A DNA stretch of 64,000 nt, taken from assembly GCA_008933995.1 (NCBI GenBank), contig WARS01000014.1, forward strand, positions 2,527,192-2,591,191, given 5' to 3'. Each line of letters starts with the position of its first letter. The first letter of the stretch is position 1. Shown here piece by piece: positions 25,701-39,050 of this stretch. The notes below the pieces were generated by a model. That model was not told the origin of the DNA. It ran no database searches and was given only the letters and a program-made list of their open reading frames with translations. The position numbers and the translations under genes were made by a program. The stretch comes from Datnioides undecimradiatus (Eukaryota > Chordata > Actinopteri > Lobotiformes > Datnioididae).

Positions 25701-28513
25701 ACAGGGCCATTTGTTTGCTCTGAGGCAGATCAATCCAACTCTATCTTCTCTGGATTTCCTCTGCCTATGTTGTCACTGCTCTAGCTGTCTTTAGTAATCA
25801 TCAGCTTTCATGTCAAATAAATGAGCTGTTTTATTGCCAGTGTTGCCGCAGCTCCACCACTGGTCAAAATAAATGGAAATGAATAAGGGTTGTTTTTGCG
25901 AGGACATACCGTACATGCGGAGCAAACGTGGCAGAGCGATAAAGGCTTCTGCCGGAGTGATTTGGATCACGTGGGTGACACATCTAGTGCACTTTACCTC
26001 TAGAAGAAAAAGAAGAAAATATTTGAAATTTTAATGACTCTAAGAGGAATATGGTGTTCGGGAAAAGTGATGTGAAAAATGTGATAAACTGCAGCATGTC
26101 ATAGGAATGTCACAGGACAGGATGTTAAAAATAAAACACAAACTGCGGCAAATAAGAATTGTTTTAGCACGGTCAGTGTGAAGATTATGTTTTCAGTTTC
26201 ATTCGGTTGTTTTTAGCTCAGCGTTACAAGTCGATCATTTTTATAACAACCAGCACACAGCACGCACACGAGCTCTGTGGTTATCAGTTAAAATGCGAGC
26301 TGTTATCGTAACCGTTACGATGACTTGAAGCGACTGAAGTGCTTATAGAGTCAAACCTCCTGCTGTCAGGTGGATACTCCGTGTTCTAGACGTACAGTAG
26401 GGCATCTGCGTTCCCTCTGCTGGCATCGGTAAATAATGCACTCCTGTGCATCTGCAGCCTGACTTAATATATAATTCACACAACGTATGCAGTGAGGCAG
26501 CCCTCATGCCATTCAACTAGATATGGGAACACCTCTTAAACCTGCAATACTGCACCGCAATATATTGCTGCTGACTTTTATTATCTCATTCAAAGGCTTC
26601 GTGGCAAATTTTTGTTTTCTGTTTCATCAACAGAGTCAGTAGAACCGGCTCTGCCACCTAACAATATTACCCATCTCGGAGTTCTCTTCACATGACATGT
26701 TAATACAAATGATAAATTGCTTGTTCTGTCAAACAGTTGCTAAGAGTTACTCTAATAGAGATAATAATGTGCAACATGGATGTTTTCAGGCTATGTTTGT
26801 TGTTTTGGTTGTTACTGTCTTCTTTCGCATTATTTTATCTCGTGTGAGTCACCACTGATGGAAACCTTTCTGAGATGGCTCTGCTACAGTATTTTACAGA
26901 GTCGCGCAAGCATGCCGAGATGGTTTTGAAGGCCTTGTGTACCGCAGGTGGTGTTTATAGGCCGTCGGTGGCCTTGCAGATGTCCTAATGCAATTATGGC
27001 AATAGTTGTCTGCCGAACTGAACAAACACAGAAGCCTCTCTGCGCTCCACCACCACCCGCTGCTGCCAGTGACAGCACGCTACATGAGAATATGCAAATA
27101 CGCATCAAAACTGAGAACATTTTCATTAAACTTCATATTCCAGGGTGATGTTTCTAGGGTGATTTCGTATATGAAAAAAAATCCATCATTCTCATTTGTG
27201 TGCAGAGAAGCTGCCTGGTCTTGGCCTTGTCAAGCACTCGTCAGTATCATACATGAGGAATGTCGCGGCTGAGACTTGTTGTGCTCTGTTCAGTCGGGCA
27301 AAAAGGGAAAAAGTGGCTCATTTCAACTTGCGCTGCTGAACTATTCTGTTGAGAGCATTGCATTAGCTTGATTATAGTTTTATCTGTCAAATGAATGCGC
27401 AGAAATAGCTGACATAACATTATGTTGCAAATCCAATTTCGTATTGATTGACAGTGCAAGATTCACGAAGCCCATGTTATGGCTTCCTGCACTATTAGAG
27501 CATATTGTGGCGTTATTTGCATTGGAAAGAGGGGCCATTTGCTGCGAGTAATTAGTTAAGCTCCTCTGACTTTGGAAATTTAATTGCAGGTACAGTAGAA
27601 CGGGCTAACAATGGGAGAACTGAAGCATTACAGTCTGTGAGGGACTAACAAACAGCAGGAGCCTCCCTCCTGACAAACAACGCTGGAACACACATAACAG
27701 ACCGACACACACCGGCACGGACATACAAAAAGAGAGAGCATACATCGGCTCCTGACCTCTCGATTCTTTGATCCATTAATGACATGCAATATTCATACTC
27801 CCAGCTACTGAATGTTTCATTATAACTGCAGAGATGTGGAGTGCATTATTAAGAAGTATGGCACAGACTATGTACAGAATGTTTAGCATTTATCATGTGC
27901 TGTTGGTTTAGTGCGCTGCCCCTGTGAAATGCTTGACCTTGAATGCTGCTTACATGCATCCCTGTATGTTGGAAAATCAAAGCACATGGTACCACCGTTA
28001 GGTTAATATCGTGCACTAAATGTGCATGGAAACCTGTATGTCACGCTACATAAAGATAAATACTTTCTTTGTTCTTCTAATATGACTGTGGTTATCATTT
28101 GTTTGCCGCAACTGACGAACACGCGCTGCTCGTCATGTTGGACGTTCAGCCTACACAAACCCTTATGTAACAGCGTTGTTAAATCACCTTAAACTGTCGT
28201 ATTTGCTCCCAGAGAATATCTATCATACATTGGAATATGTAAGATTGATTTCTTTTTACATTAGCAGGTTTATCTTAACACCCTTAATAGCTGGAAAATC
28301 AATCACGGGAACTGTCCCGCCAACGTGACACAGTGGACACTGGTAATTATTTAAAAGGATCACTGACTATTAATGGTATTTTGCCTCACCTTTCCCATTA
28401 TCTGTAGCAACCAGTTTGTTTTCCTCTCAATTAGGCACGCAGGCAGTGAGCAACACCCATCTCCTATTACTGCGATATGGCAACAGAGGCCATGGGGGAA
28501 GGGAAAATAACAG

Positions 28514-28546
28514 GCTGCTGCTGTTGTTACTGCTGCTGCTGCTGCT
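28514..28546. repeat. CTG-rich trinucleotide tract
   Basis: GCT/CTG units in two blocks (three and five clean units) with a TTGTTA interruption. Not within a supported exon. Confidence 0.85.
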
Positions 28547-28701
28547 AAGGGATTGTTTTTTAGCATTTTCTTGGCTGCATTTCATTTCTTTATTCTCTCC
28601 ACCATAACTTGCCTCCACCATTAAACCACTGTCACTCCCTTTGCAGGCGTAATATGACTGGGTCATTGAAACCTAACCTGAGTCAAAGTCACAGTGTGGT
28701 T

Positions 28702-28702
<1 letters not shown>

Positions 28703-28734
<32 letters not shown>
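28703..28734. repeat. (GT)n microsatellite
   Basis: Sixteen uninterrupted GT units. Confidence 0.95.
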
Positions 28735-28736
<2 letters not shown>

Positions 28737-31700
28737 ATACCTCTTTGCTGTGCAGAGGATATTAAGCAGAAAAAACAAGCCTGGGATATAATGAAGGCAT
28801 CTGAAATTCAGCCAGTGGTATACAAGTGGGATTTAACATGTCCCTTTAGCCATAGTTATTAGCTCTGTTTGTCCTCTGGAAAATGGTCAGACGTTTCCAT
28901 TATCAGACAGGTCTTTAATAAACATGTGCAGGACCTGAGATTCAGATTTTATCCTGTTCGTTTGGACTAGAATCAAGAAGTGTCTGGTCTATGATAGTGA
29001 CAACATTAGGGCTTCACAGAATGGCTACATTTTTGTAATTGATTAATTAACTGATTTATTATCAGATCTCCATAGATGTGAATTTATGACAGTGTAAAGA
29101 AGAGAAAATCAGCAAACTAACATTTTTAAACTAGTTATATGGTTAAAAGGAGTGTTTTTACAAGCTAAAACCAACATTTTCAGAAGCTTCAACTACCATT
29201 GTGCCTCTTCACTGACTCCAGTGTTAGCATCCATCATTTTTCTGCTAACCCACAAATTGTGTAATCAGTTGATGATTTAAACACTAGATCACATACTGCC
29301 TGCTGATGGCCCACACGTGTGCACTGTTAGCATGATTTACCAAAAATGCCTTGTGAGCTACCTTGCGCACACGTGTGGCTGTGCGCAAACATGTTTGTCC
29401 AGTACATGTTTGTGTGTTTAGAGCGGGGTACCCTTCTGCGTGCAGACGGCCTACTGGGTGAGGCTCAAACCTCATGTGGTGAAGATGTCTTGCTGCCACG
29501 CTGCGCTGACTGCTGCGGTCGCATGGTTCTGACTCTGCAAAGCCTGAGGCAAGAGAGTGAAGTGTGTCAGCCTGTGCAGCTGATAACACCGCCTCTGTCA
29601 CACTCAGGCCAAAGAGTGTTTGCTGGGGAGCCAAAGCGCGTGATGGGTTTGTGACGCAGCACGCAGCGGCATTCAAATAGTGAAATTGGGGTAGGCACTT
29701 TTTTTTTTTTTTACCTCGTCCCTTGAACTGTGTCACGTCGTTTATCCAATGCCACATGATGCGTTTTCATTTTCCTCATGGGAAGTTCACTGCAATTGCC
29801 CCACCCCCAGCCCCAACATCGTTCCCATCACGATGTTCTGTCACATGACATGGTTTTATCCCACTGGAGAATTTTTTTTCCCACTTCAACCAAATTTGAT
29901 TTCCACATTGTGCACTGTTTGCACAGCATGTTTTATTCAGCTAGATTTGTTGTTTCTTTACATCTGTGTGACACTACACCACAATGGCAAGTGCTTCTAT
30001 ATCTCCTCAGGCCATTGCCTTCCCAGAGTCTCTTTCATGGGAAGAGGCACTGACAGAATAAAGAAGAGCTCCTTGAGAGCAGAGTCTCTTATCAGCCTCC
30101 AACATCTGGCCAAGACTGATGGGCTCTTGGAATAGCTCTCCAAATCATTGAGTTTGAGCTGCATAATGCTTGTTTAACTGCATCCTTCCCACAATACTAA
30201 TTCAGCCCCTCTCATTATGTGTCTTTCACCAGAGGAACCCATTTCTATGATTACTAAATTTCGTTCCTCAGCGGGGTTGGATTGATGTGAGGCAGTACAC
30301 TAAATGGTAGGAAAAACAGATTGAAAGGTGAGTCAAGTCATATGCGAGCAAAGGAAATGAAATACGATGTGACTAGTCCCGGTCATACAAGGCAGAAAAA
30401 AATATTGAATTTTCAAGCTGTTCAGTGTTTAAATCTTTGACATGGGAAGCAATTTTCTCTGATGCGCACACAGTTTTCTGCAGAAAATGAGTCTCGCTAA
30501 ATTGAAGTCATCATTGTAGATTTAAGACGTACGGCCCTGATGCATCGCAGCCCATTAGATTAAAGCTCTAAGGTAATCTGCAGCAGATTTAAGATTTTAT
30601 CCAAACACCTGGTTCTGTATGTGCGAGCCACTGGGTGCCAAGCCTCTGATCATACCGGAGGAGAGGCTGAGCAGGTGTGTGAGTTTTGTTTGTCTCACAA
30701 CAGTGTGACATGAGCAGGATGGACTAATCAATTATATTCATGTTTTGATCACGGAAGAATGTTTTTTGTTATCTCTACGTAACACACTTTGTTTCTCTGT
30801 GATCACCGAATAATTAATTCTCATCCTAATGACCAAAACTATTGTATTAATAAAACAAACATAATGGACATAAATGAATCTGTTTATTTTAATTTTGGAT
30901 CATTAAAAATACGCTGTGACTTCAAGGTAGCAAGTGAGAAGAAAAGCCAGATGTATTGATAATCTATTTCTAATCACATTGCAGCCCTCTGAATCAAATC
31001 ATGAGGTGCCTGGAGATATCCCCCACCCCCCATATTGTAATTCCACCATTAATGACCACTTGTAGTGAATATTTAATGGATGTGACAGGAACTTTATGGT
31101 CATTTGCAGCTGCTGTCGGCTCTAATAGTGTCATCTGCTGATTTTTTTTTTTTTTATTATTATTGGTTTTCTTTTTGGCATTTCCCCCCCATTTGTAAAG
31201 GCCAAATCCCCATGTACAGCAGAGCTCACCGTGGCAACACCCGCTGCTCTCCCAGGGAGGGTGTAGACAGCCATGAGCTTCCTCCGATACACATGGAGTC
31301 ACCAGCTGCTTCTTTCCCCCTGACAGCGAGTGGCTTCACCAGGAGGGTGTTGCACATGCAGAGGTTCAAATAATCTCCTGCAGATCTTAACCCTACCTCC
31401 GCACAGACGTCCCCACCAACCAGTAGCAGTCGCCAGTGCAGCTATGAGCAACGCTGCCAACTGGATTTTACAGAGCTGGAAACACTGGAGCCACAGATTA
31501 AGGCTGAGCGCTGCAGTAGTGGGTGGGTATTGTCATGCTGCACCACCCGGGTTACCACCAATGTTAAATAACATTGAAGCCTCTGATGATGAGCCAATGT
31601 GGCCTTGGAACATCTTCTTAATTTGATGAAGTAGAAAGTTTTAAAGTATTCAGTTTTGTGAGCCCTTGGAAACCAGAAATTACTGTGCTGGATTTGGGCT

Positions 31701-32340
31701 CAGTACCTGGACAAAACAGACTGCATAAACAGCATGGGCTCCCAAAATTAATCTGAGGGAGAAAAACAAATCTGTAAGTTAACAAACCATTTCTCTAATT
31801 ATTTTATTTTGTAAAAAACTGGCCAGAGCCACCAAGGCTCCTGAAAATGCTCCCAAAACAAACAATGTGTAAAAAGCAAGGCAGTGTTCGGTTTTCATTT
31901 TAATGAATTTATCTTTATTTTACATTCGCAGCGTAAAGAGAAAGGCGGTGTGTAGACATTGCATGTAATGGGGTATATGCTGTTGCCTCAGGATCACATT
32001 CGAACTCGCACTCGCATTCACGCCGACACTCTTAAATGTTCATTCACACCTGGACATTCCAGCACTTCACCGCCACGCCATTACTTGATTTGTCCACTAG
32101 AAAGAAATGACCACATTCATTTTCACTGTAAAATGTGCTACTCAGTGCACACTGAGGAAGCAATTCATTAAGCATGTTTATGTGTTTATGTACAAAAAAA
32201 TATCTATATTTATGGGCCAGTTCTACATTATTGAATATTTTTTCTAATGTCAGTGTCCATACTGGCCTCAAAAATCAGTGACAGTGAAGGGTTGTGAGTC
32301 ATTGTAATCAGGCAAGCTTCCACCTGCTGACCACAGATGA

Positions 32341-32410
32341 GTGCCACATTAAACGTCTGACGATCACAAGTAGACAGTTTGAGTTGAATCGTAATTTTGT
32401 GATCCAGAGA
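32341..32410. repeat. Dispersed repeat fragment, related to 55.64-55.74 kb
   Basis: GATCACAAGTAGACAGTTTG followed by AGTTGAATCG matches GATCACAAGTGGACAGCTTG followed by AAGTACATCG at 55645. The copy here also has inverted arms, GATCACAA at 32362-32369 and TTGTGATC at 32397-32404. Two related copies in one window show that it is a dispersed family. Confidence 0.55.
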
Positions 32411-33411
32411 AAACATACACTTGTTATGTTGAGATGACAGAATGATTGTCCAGTAATCATGAGCAAATCAAACCTTAAAGTAATTATGTCCTTGGCCGCC
32501 AGACTCCCACAGAGACGGAGTCTTTTTTTTAAAATAAATGTTAGGGTTTCTAACTTATTTGTTCATGTATGCTCAAAAAGGCAAAGATGAAGATTTCATC
32601 CTGTTGTGTTGGGGAAAGGAGGCAGGGAGCAGATGAATAATTCTTGCTGGTGAGGCTCTCACTGCTCTGAGCTATAGCCTGTGAATCATCATCATCATGA
32701 GATAAAAGGCAACATCTTTTCATCTATTTTTCAGTCGTTTCATTTCTCCTGCTCGAGTAACGCTCCTGCGAGTGTTTTCAAATCCAAAAAGGCATATCAT
32801 ATAATTATTTGTTTTCATATAGATCATATCTGTGGTTTATTTTTACCCTTGTGACAAAATTGAATTCCTGCAGAGGTTGAGCCTAGAGGATAATGCAGCG
32901 TGGCCAAAATGTCCTAATTACAAATAATGCAGCAGAATCATCACCAGTTAATATCAATTATATCAAAGCCCTATCTAAACCACTCGGGCTCCCCTCGTAG
33001 CGAATAATGTTTTTTCTTTATGGTTTTTGTTTGAAATGATGCACGGTTAGTTCAGTTCACACTGAGAACCAGCACGCACTGTAAATGACCAATTAAATGG
33101 CTCCTTTGGTATTCTTTCAGTTAATTGTTTCCCACAACATTTTAGCATCAGCAGCATCACAGGTGGCCAGTCACTCCCCCCGGAATGACCATCATCGTTT
33201 GACATGCAGGTGTGATGTGCTGACAGTTGTGGGGACCGTCTGACATTGGTCATTATGACTTCAGCCACTGAGGTCACGTAGCCGACGCCCTACGACTGTG
33301 ACACGCAGGCTGTGGGGGGCAGAGAATCAGTGTGATGTCATCCCACATTCATCCCCAGAGAGCTGCTGAGTTGTGGGAATAGAGATCAACTTTGACCCGT
33401 TTGGAAAGGAA

Positions 33412-33426
33412 CCCCCCCCCCCCCCC
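33412..33426. repeat. Poly-C tract (C15)
   Basis: Fifteen consecutive C. Length is likely to vary between individuals and to be sequencing-sensitive. Confidence 0.9.
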
Positions 33427-34586
33427 AAATGACAGGTCACTACATGGCGTTACTTGATCGACATGAATAATTAACTGCACAACTTCAAACACATGATCCC
33501 AGTTACGTGTGTGTTATTCAGCTGAAATATAAACCAGATGTTAAACATTAAGTCATGTTAACTTAACACAGATAATGTATCCAGCTACTACTGGACTGTG
33601 TAATTGTAAGTTATGCCTGATCACTGCATCAGAGCCTTGTAACTCATAACTACCAGTCATTCATTTCTCTTTAAGATCAGCACAGACAGTGCACACGAGT
33701 TTAAAACAGGACACACAGTCTGTCCCGTGTTAAAGGGAACTCAGTGCGTTGCAGTATCAATAGCCGAGGCCCCAGCCATTTGCAATGCAATTAAAAACTC
33801 AATTTTCAAAGCGCTTTGCTGAGGGTGATAAATGGGCCAGTAATCCCTTAATTGTTCTCTCTTAGGCAGAATCACAGGAATGATAGATGTTTCATTAGAG
33901 ACGGAGTAAAACTTAAAGTAAATAAAAAGAGATGCAGATTTCACTGAGAGATATCAGTGCGTTGATTATGGTCAAACTGAAGGAAAGATAAATGTGTGTC
34001 TTTGTGTTGGTAATTTGTGGTGAGGTAAACAGAGCATAAAATGAAGACAATGTCCGCTGCTATTTCAGTTTCAGGACCATAGACAGCTCTGTTGGCTCTG
34101 TGTCCCCACATCATGTCCCCCTGCCCTCACTGTGTCTGTCTGTGTGCGTGTTGAACTTTTCATCTTATAATCACTTATTGCTTTACCCCCGTCTAACCTC
34201 AGAAATGTCAGTGTTATCTCCACCACACTATAGATAAACACGGATAGAGTAAATGTGCAGAATGGAGTGAAAGAAGACCCAACACGGAAACTTTTTCGGC
34301 CGCTGTGGAGCCTGACCGCAGGTCTCCATGTTGGCCTGCTGTGGTGCAGCCTGTCCGCGGGTTCTGGAGATATGCAGCAGCTGCAAGAGGCCGACCTATT
34401 CAGAGTCACTGGTCACCTGAGATTGCGGTGTTTCTATTGATTCGGCCAGCAGAAGGCTAATATTGACAAGTGCAGCGCTTATTCCGAGCCGTCGTAATCT
34501 AGCGGGCTGAGGCTTTTTAATTTAACGTCAGATCAAGTTTGACCAACATTGGCCCGCCGCGACGGGTCCAATCGGAGTTCAGATCG

Positions 34587-34672
34587 GCTCCTTCTCCCCC
34601 ACCTCCCCACCAGCCCACCCCTCCTTCCCTCTCCCTCTCTCCCAGTGTCTTTCTCTCTCTCTCTCTCTCTTA
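34587..34672. repeat. Pyrimidine tract ending in (CT)n, gria3 5' region
   Basis: About 86 bases made almost wholly of C and T, finishing in a pure CT run at about 34652-34670. Long polypurine/polypyrimidine tracts can form triplex (H-DNA) or bind GAGA-type factors. In a transcript it would be a CU-rich leader able to bind PTB-like proteins. Roles are inferred. Confidence 0.8.
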
Positions 34673-34699
34673 GTTGCTCTGCAGCTGGGCTGCACCTCA

Positions 34700-34723
34700 A
34701 TGAACCTAATTGGTGCACTGTGA
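34700..34723 (+). other. Upstream ORF 1 (7 codons)
   Basis: ATG to TGA encoding MNLIGAL, 110 bases before the gria3 start codon. It is present in the mRNA only if transcription begins upstream of 34700. It ends well before the main ATG, so reinitiation is possible. Confidence 0.4.
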
Positions 34724-34778
34724 GCGACCATCATCTTTCCACTGGATTTCCATCGCGCCCGGCTTTCATCCAGAACAT

Positions 34779-34814
34779 ATGAATTTGCTTAGACAGACCC
34801 TTTTGAGGAGTTGA
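34779..34814 (+). other. Upstream ORF 2 (11 codons), in frame with gria3
   Basis: ATG to TGA encoding MNLLRQTLLRS. It is in the same frame as the main start codon and terminates 18 bases before it. It therefore both excludes an extended receptor N-terminus and could reduce initiation at the main ATG. Mammalian GluA2 mRNA leaders are known to repress translation; a similar role here is inference. Confidence 0.45.
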
Positions 34815-34832
34815 ACAGATAGGTCGGAGAAA

Positions 34833-34911
34833 ATGGCACAACGCGCGGTTTTGTTCCTACTGTGGCTCTTTGACAGATCGTTCGCGGGATTTCCCAATCA
34901 GATTAATATCG
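34833..34911 (+). CDS. gria3: gria3 coding exon 1: signal peptide of AMPA receptor GluA3
   Basis: GluA3 is a pore-forming subunit of AMPA-type glutamate receptors, which carry fast excitatory transmission at synapses. This exon encodes residues 1-26 plus the first base of Gly27. Residues 5-13 (AVLFLLWLF) are the hydrophobic core of a signal peptide. Cleavage after Ala18 would leave a mature start GFPNQINIGG, matching the GFPN…IGG start of mammalian GluA3. The ATG has a strong context (A at -3, G at +4) and an in-frame stop lies 18 bases upstream. The exon ends ATCG|GTAAGTG, a near-perfect donor in phase 1. Exon 2 follows after a 485-bp intron and restores the IGGLF motif across the junction. 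The signal peptide is shorter than the mammalian one, which is usual for this fast-evolving part. Other AMPA subunits are excluded by exon 2. Confidence 0.93.
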
Positions 34912-35728
<817 letters not shown>

Positions 35729-38700
35729 TGAATGGGAATCATAAGAAAATGTACAGTTACAGATTTTTTTAATGTTGTACACAGTTCATTTTGATTTCTT
35801 GGTTTCTGCCACTGAGTGTACACATCGTCTTCATAAAAACATATTTATTTGTAACAGATTATATTTTATAGACAGTCTCTATGGTTGGAAGCCATGATAT
35901 TGTTGCCACACTGAGTTTTACAGGGGTGATTTTGTTTTTTATAAATACATGAATCTGACATGATGTGATAGAAGTTCCTTTGACAACATGCTGTACACAC
36001 AATGGCCTTGACAAGAAAATACAGCCGGCTGCTCAAACCATGTGTCAAGGACTCAGTGCTGGAGTAGTTTCCTTGCCGTATGGGAAAACTGGGTGGAAGC
36101 AGTGGATTTTGACAAGTAGCTTTCAGTTTAATCACATGAGTGATTCTCTGTTGAAGATAGAAGAATATAAATTGGTTTCTGTTATATACAAGATTTGGGT
36201 TTTCTCCCTACGCCTCTCAATGGGTTCTGTTATGATCGATCCCTTGGTGCAACTGGTGCAGTGGCTGCTTCAACAAATAACCTCTGTTTTAAATGCCCCC
36301 CCCTCTCTGATTGCAGTTTCTTGAAATCAGCAAAAGCAGAGTGGACAACAGCAGAAGAAATGAGTTGAAAATGCCATTTTGTGGTGTCATTTTAAATGAT
36401 GAGCTCAGATTGGCTCGGTGGCCCACTCTGGAGACACACAACTCTGTTTGACTGGTGCGGTCAAGTCCCTCTAACCCCTGTGTGGCACGGTCATAATGGT
36501 CCCTCAGACTCTCCTTGTGCCAGAGCATCTCTGCCTGCTCCGTCCTCTGACTCCCCCCCTGCGTTACGGAGCATCTCCCCCAGCATTGCAGAGTCAGCTC
36601 ATTAGCACCCAGCCCTCATAGCACCTCACCGTGCTGTCATTGGGTGAAAGGGGGAAAAAATCCATAGCTCCCCAACCAACGCCAGCAAATGAGTTGGGTT
36701 CAGACCTGCAGAGGAGGTGGGTCTGAGCAGTGAGGGAGATGAAGAGGAGCATCATATCACAGGCAGCAGAGCTGCAAGTGCCCTAACGAAGGCATCCATA
36801 AGAAACAATAAGCAAATGAGAGTGAATAAATAATAGATAGTGCCGTGCAATTTCACGCGTGTTGAAGAGGAAGGCAACCATAGGAGAAAAAGGCTTGATA
36901 TCAGAATCTAATTAAATTCAGGGGCAGACAGAGCTTTAGTGAGAGGAAGGGGTTCCTGTGGGAGCTGTGGCCCCGTTTCTTGTTTCATGCCGCCACGTCT
37001 TAGCATCTCCTTCAAGAGCACTGTCTCAGGACTGCCTTGAACTTCACATTTGACGAGACTGTAAGCTTTTAGTGATGCAAAGCGACCAAGGCTTAAAAGA
37101 AATTGATTGATCAGTGATGCAAAAATACTTGAGCGTTTGTCAAATGTCATAATGACGTTTGGTGTAAGCTTCATTTTTGTTTTGATCTGCACATTAATAA
37201 TGTGCTTTACTTGACATTGCATTTAGGTGCTTGGTGCCTAGCCTGTGACATTATGCTGGAAAAAGTTTGACATGTCCACCATTAAATTGTAAAATGATCA
37301 ACGAAACGCTGAGCGAAGCCCCGTCTGAGATGTGGTTTTCGTTCGAATCCGGTTTGTGTAATGTCTGATCTGAGGCTTTTTTCAAGGAAGTGCCCTGAGA
37401 CTCCTGTCAAGCTGAGCTCGCAAACCGCAGACAGCTCATGCTGAGCTCACAACAGTCCACAAGCACCTCAGATTGTCTCTACCAATGTAGTGAACAAAAT
37501 AGAGATGATGGTTATTAAATATCACTTATCTGCTGACTTCCAGGCCTTTCAGGCTTTGCCTCTGGTGAAATGAAGACCTCCTGTGTTCCCGAGTTTTACA
37601 TTTGTCAGCTCTGTTGTTTGTTCTGCGAGCTGTCACTATTATTTAGTGGACATTCAAATTTCCTTTGTCATCAATAGCCCCGTGTTGGTGACTCAGACCT
37701 TTGTCAGCAATAGCACACATCTATTTTATGATTGGGCAAAGCAAGGTTGCACAAAAGTGGCATTTATGCGGGTTTGGGGAGTAAATCTATTTTGAGGCAA
37801 GCTTCATTGCTTTGATCAAGATGAGATCTGGCTGCCTCGGGCCTTGCAGAGCCATTGAAATGACAGCATTAGAGCTGTTTGGTTTGGACTCCTCTTTTCT
37901 TGAAGCTGGCTGATGTTTTGCTTTAGTGTGCATTCCTCCTTTACTCTGGGACACACAGACACACACACGTACACACGCACTGCCAAAGCCCTCCACTCTG
38001 ACTCATCATGTAGATCGCTCCCCCTCATTTGCTGTACATCCTTTAAAAGTAATATAATAGAAGCAGAGGAAGAAAGGAACCTGCAGTAATTCAGATTAAA
38101 CTTGTTTGCAGTTTATTTTGCTTTTTAGGAACAAAATATGGAAAATCCTCAGGTATGATGAAGGAAAAGTCGTGTGTCAGAACAATTTCTTTCAAGTCAG
38201 TTTAAAGCCTCATGCCATTAATTGAATTAGTGACCGGCAGCAAAACAATGTGTGGCTTCAGTAATCCTCAAGGCTTGGCTTTGTACTGCAGAGGCATGGT
38301 GTGTGCTTTGGTGGCAAGACTGTTGTTGCTTTGAAGTGACATCAGAAATTGTGAAATGTGTAATTACCAGTGCAGGGTCCATAATAGCTGTGGAAGCTAG
38401 GAGTCAGGTATGCTCACAGAGAAGACAGCAGCAGTTCAAAGCAAAGGGTAGCCGTTTAAAGAAAGCAGAGCAGACAGCATTAATGTTCCTGATGGTCACG
38501 GCTAGCCAACTTAATGACGCCGCCATCCTTTTCTCTCCTGTTTACTCTTCTTCTTCTCCTTCCTTTACCTGAGGCGAGAAAAACATCAAGCCCCCCTCCG
38601 CCTCTCCCTGCCACACTATTTATTAGATTACTCGCCTTGATTCCTGTTAAAGGCAAATTTTGCAATGCTTGGCTTTTGAATCTCATCTCCTTATTCCTCA

Positions 38701-39050
38701 TTCCTCATTCTGTCATTAAGCTAATGGTCTGTGTCCCCTCTGCCAGCCTTTTTACATGTGCCTACCCCTTTTTTATTGAATCCTCCAGGTCCTTAAACCC
38801 TGGCAGAAGCAGATGCTTCTTTGGCTGCACCGTTCAGCCACCATCTCCCACCGCTGTTAGCTGCTGTAGGAGGAACTGTTTTGCTCCGGGAGTATGGAGA
38901 AAAAACCAAAAAGACAGGATAAAACAAGTCACTGAGATTGCATTCTTCATTTCCAAAGGCAAGATGAAGGAGGGGCAGGAGACAGAAGCAGAGTGACTGT
39001 AAGGTTTGATGTGTCTTACTGTAAATGGAAAGGAGATGAGGTAAAAAGGA

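Larger units (their letters stand above)
21125..28702. other. Intergenic DNA, no gene supported
   Basis: Contains a CA run at 22752-22769, a CTG-rich tract at 28514-28546 and CTCCTC repeats near 24956. A unique-looking block at 27480-27620 (TGCGAGTAATTAGTTAAGC…GGAAATTTAATTGCAGG) has the look of a conserved non-coding element. A palindromic E-box CACGTG lies at 25968-25973. I see no exon or RNA gene on either strand. Confidence 0.5.
28735..34439. other. Intergenic DNA upstream of gria3
   Basis: No other gene is visible. An open frame of 157 codons on the - strand (29284-29757) has no recognisable domain and runs through a poly-A/T tract; it is treated as chance. The stretch 32880-32990 (AATTACAAATAATGCAGCAG…) looks like candidate conserved non-coding DNA. 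A C15 homopolymer sits at 33412-33426. Distal promoter elements for gria3 may lie in the last kilobase. Confidence 0.5.
34440..34832 (+). promoter_or_regulatory. gria3: Probable gria3 core promoter and 5' UTR
   Basis: This stretch lies immediately upstream of the gria3 start codon and is more GC-rich than the flanks. It holds CCAAT boxes in both orientations (reverse at 34548-34552, forward at 34568-34572), a CRE half-site (ACGTCA, 34525-34530), a GC motif (GCCCGCCGCG) and a long pyrimidine tract. No canonical TATA box is evident. The transcription start cannot be fixed from sequence, so the promoter/UTR border is unknown. An in-frame TGA at 34812-34814 closes any N-terminal extension of the receptor frame. 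Confidence 0.55.

Noticed and set aside
29284..29757. 157-codon open frame on the - strand
   Set aside because: Crosses a poly-A/T tract encoding a lysine run and has no domain; adjacent + strand frames are equally open.
34351..34368. CTGTCCGCGGGTTCTGGA, resembling an RE1/REST site near the gria3 promoter
   Set aside because: Left half matches but the right half has wrong spacing and two mismatches; too weak to call without a matrix score.
37340..37375. GTTCGAATCCGG, similar to a tRNA T-loop/B box
   Set aside because: No T-stem pairing, no acceptor or anticodon arms and no A box at the right distance; not a tRNA or a clear tRNA-derived SINE head.
38514..38996. 160-codon open frame on the + strand
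   Set aside because: Starts in a TCTTCTTC-rich low-complexity tract and shows no homology-like motif; chance frame in intron 2.
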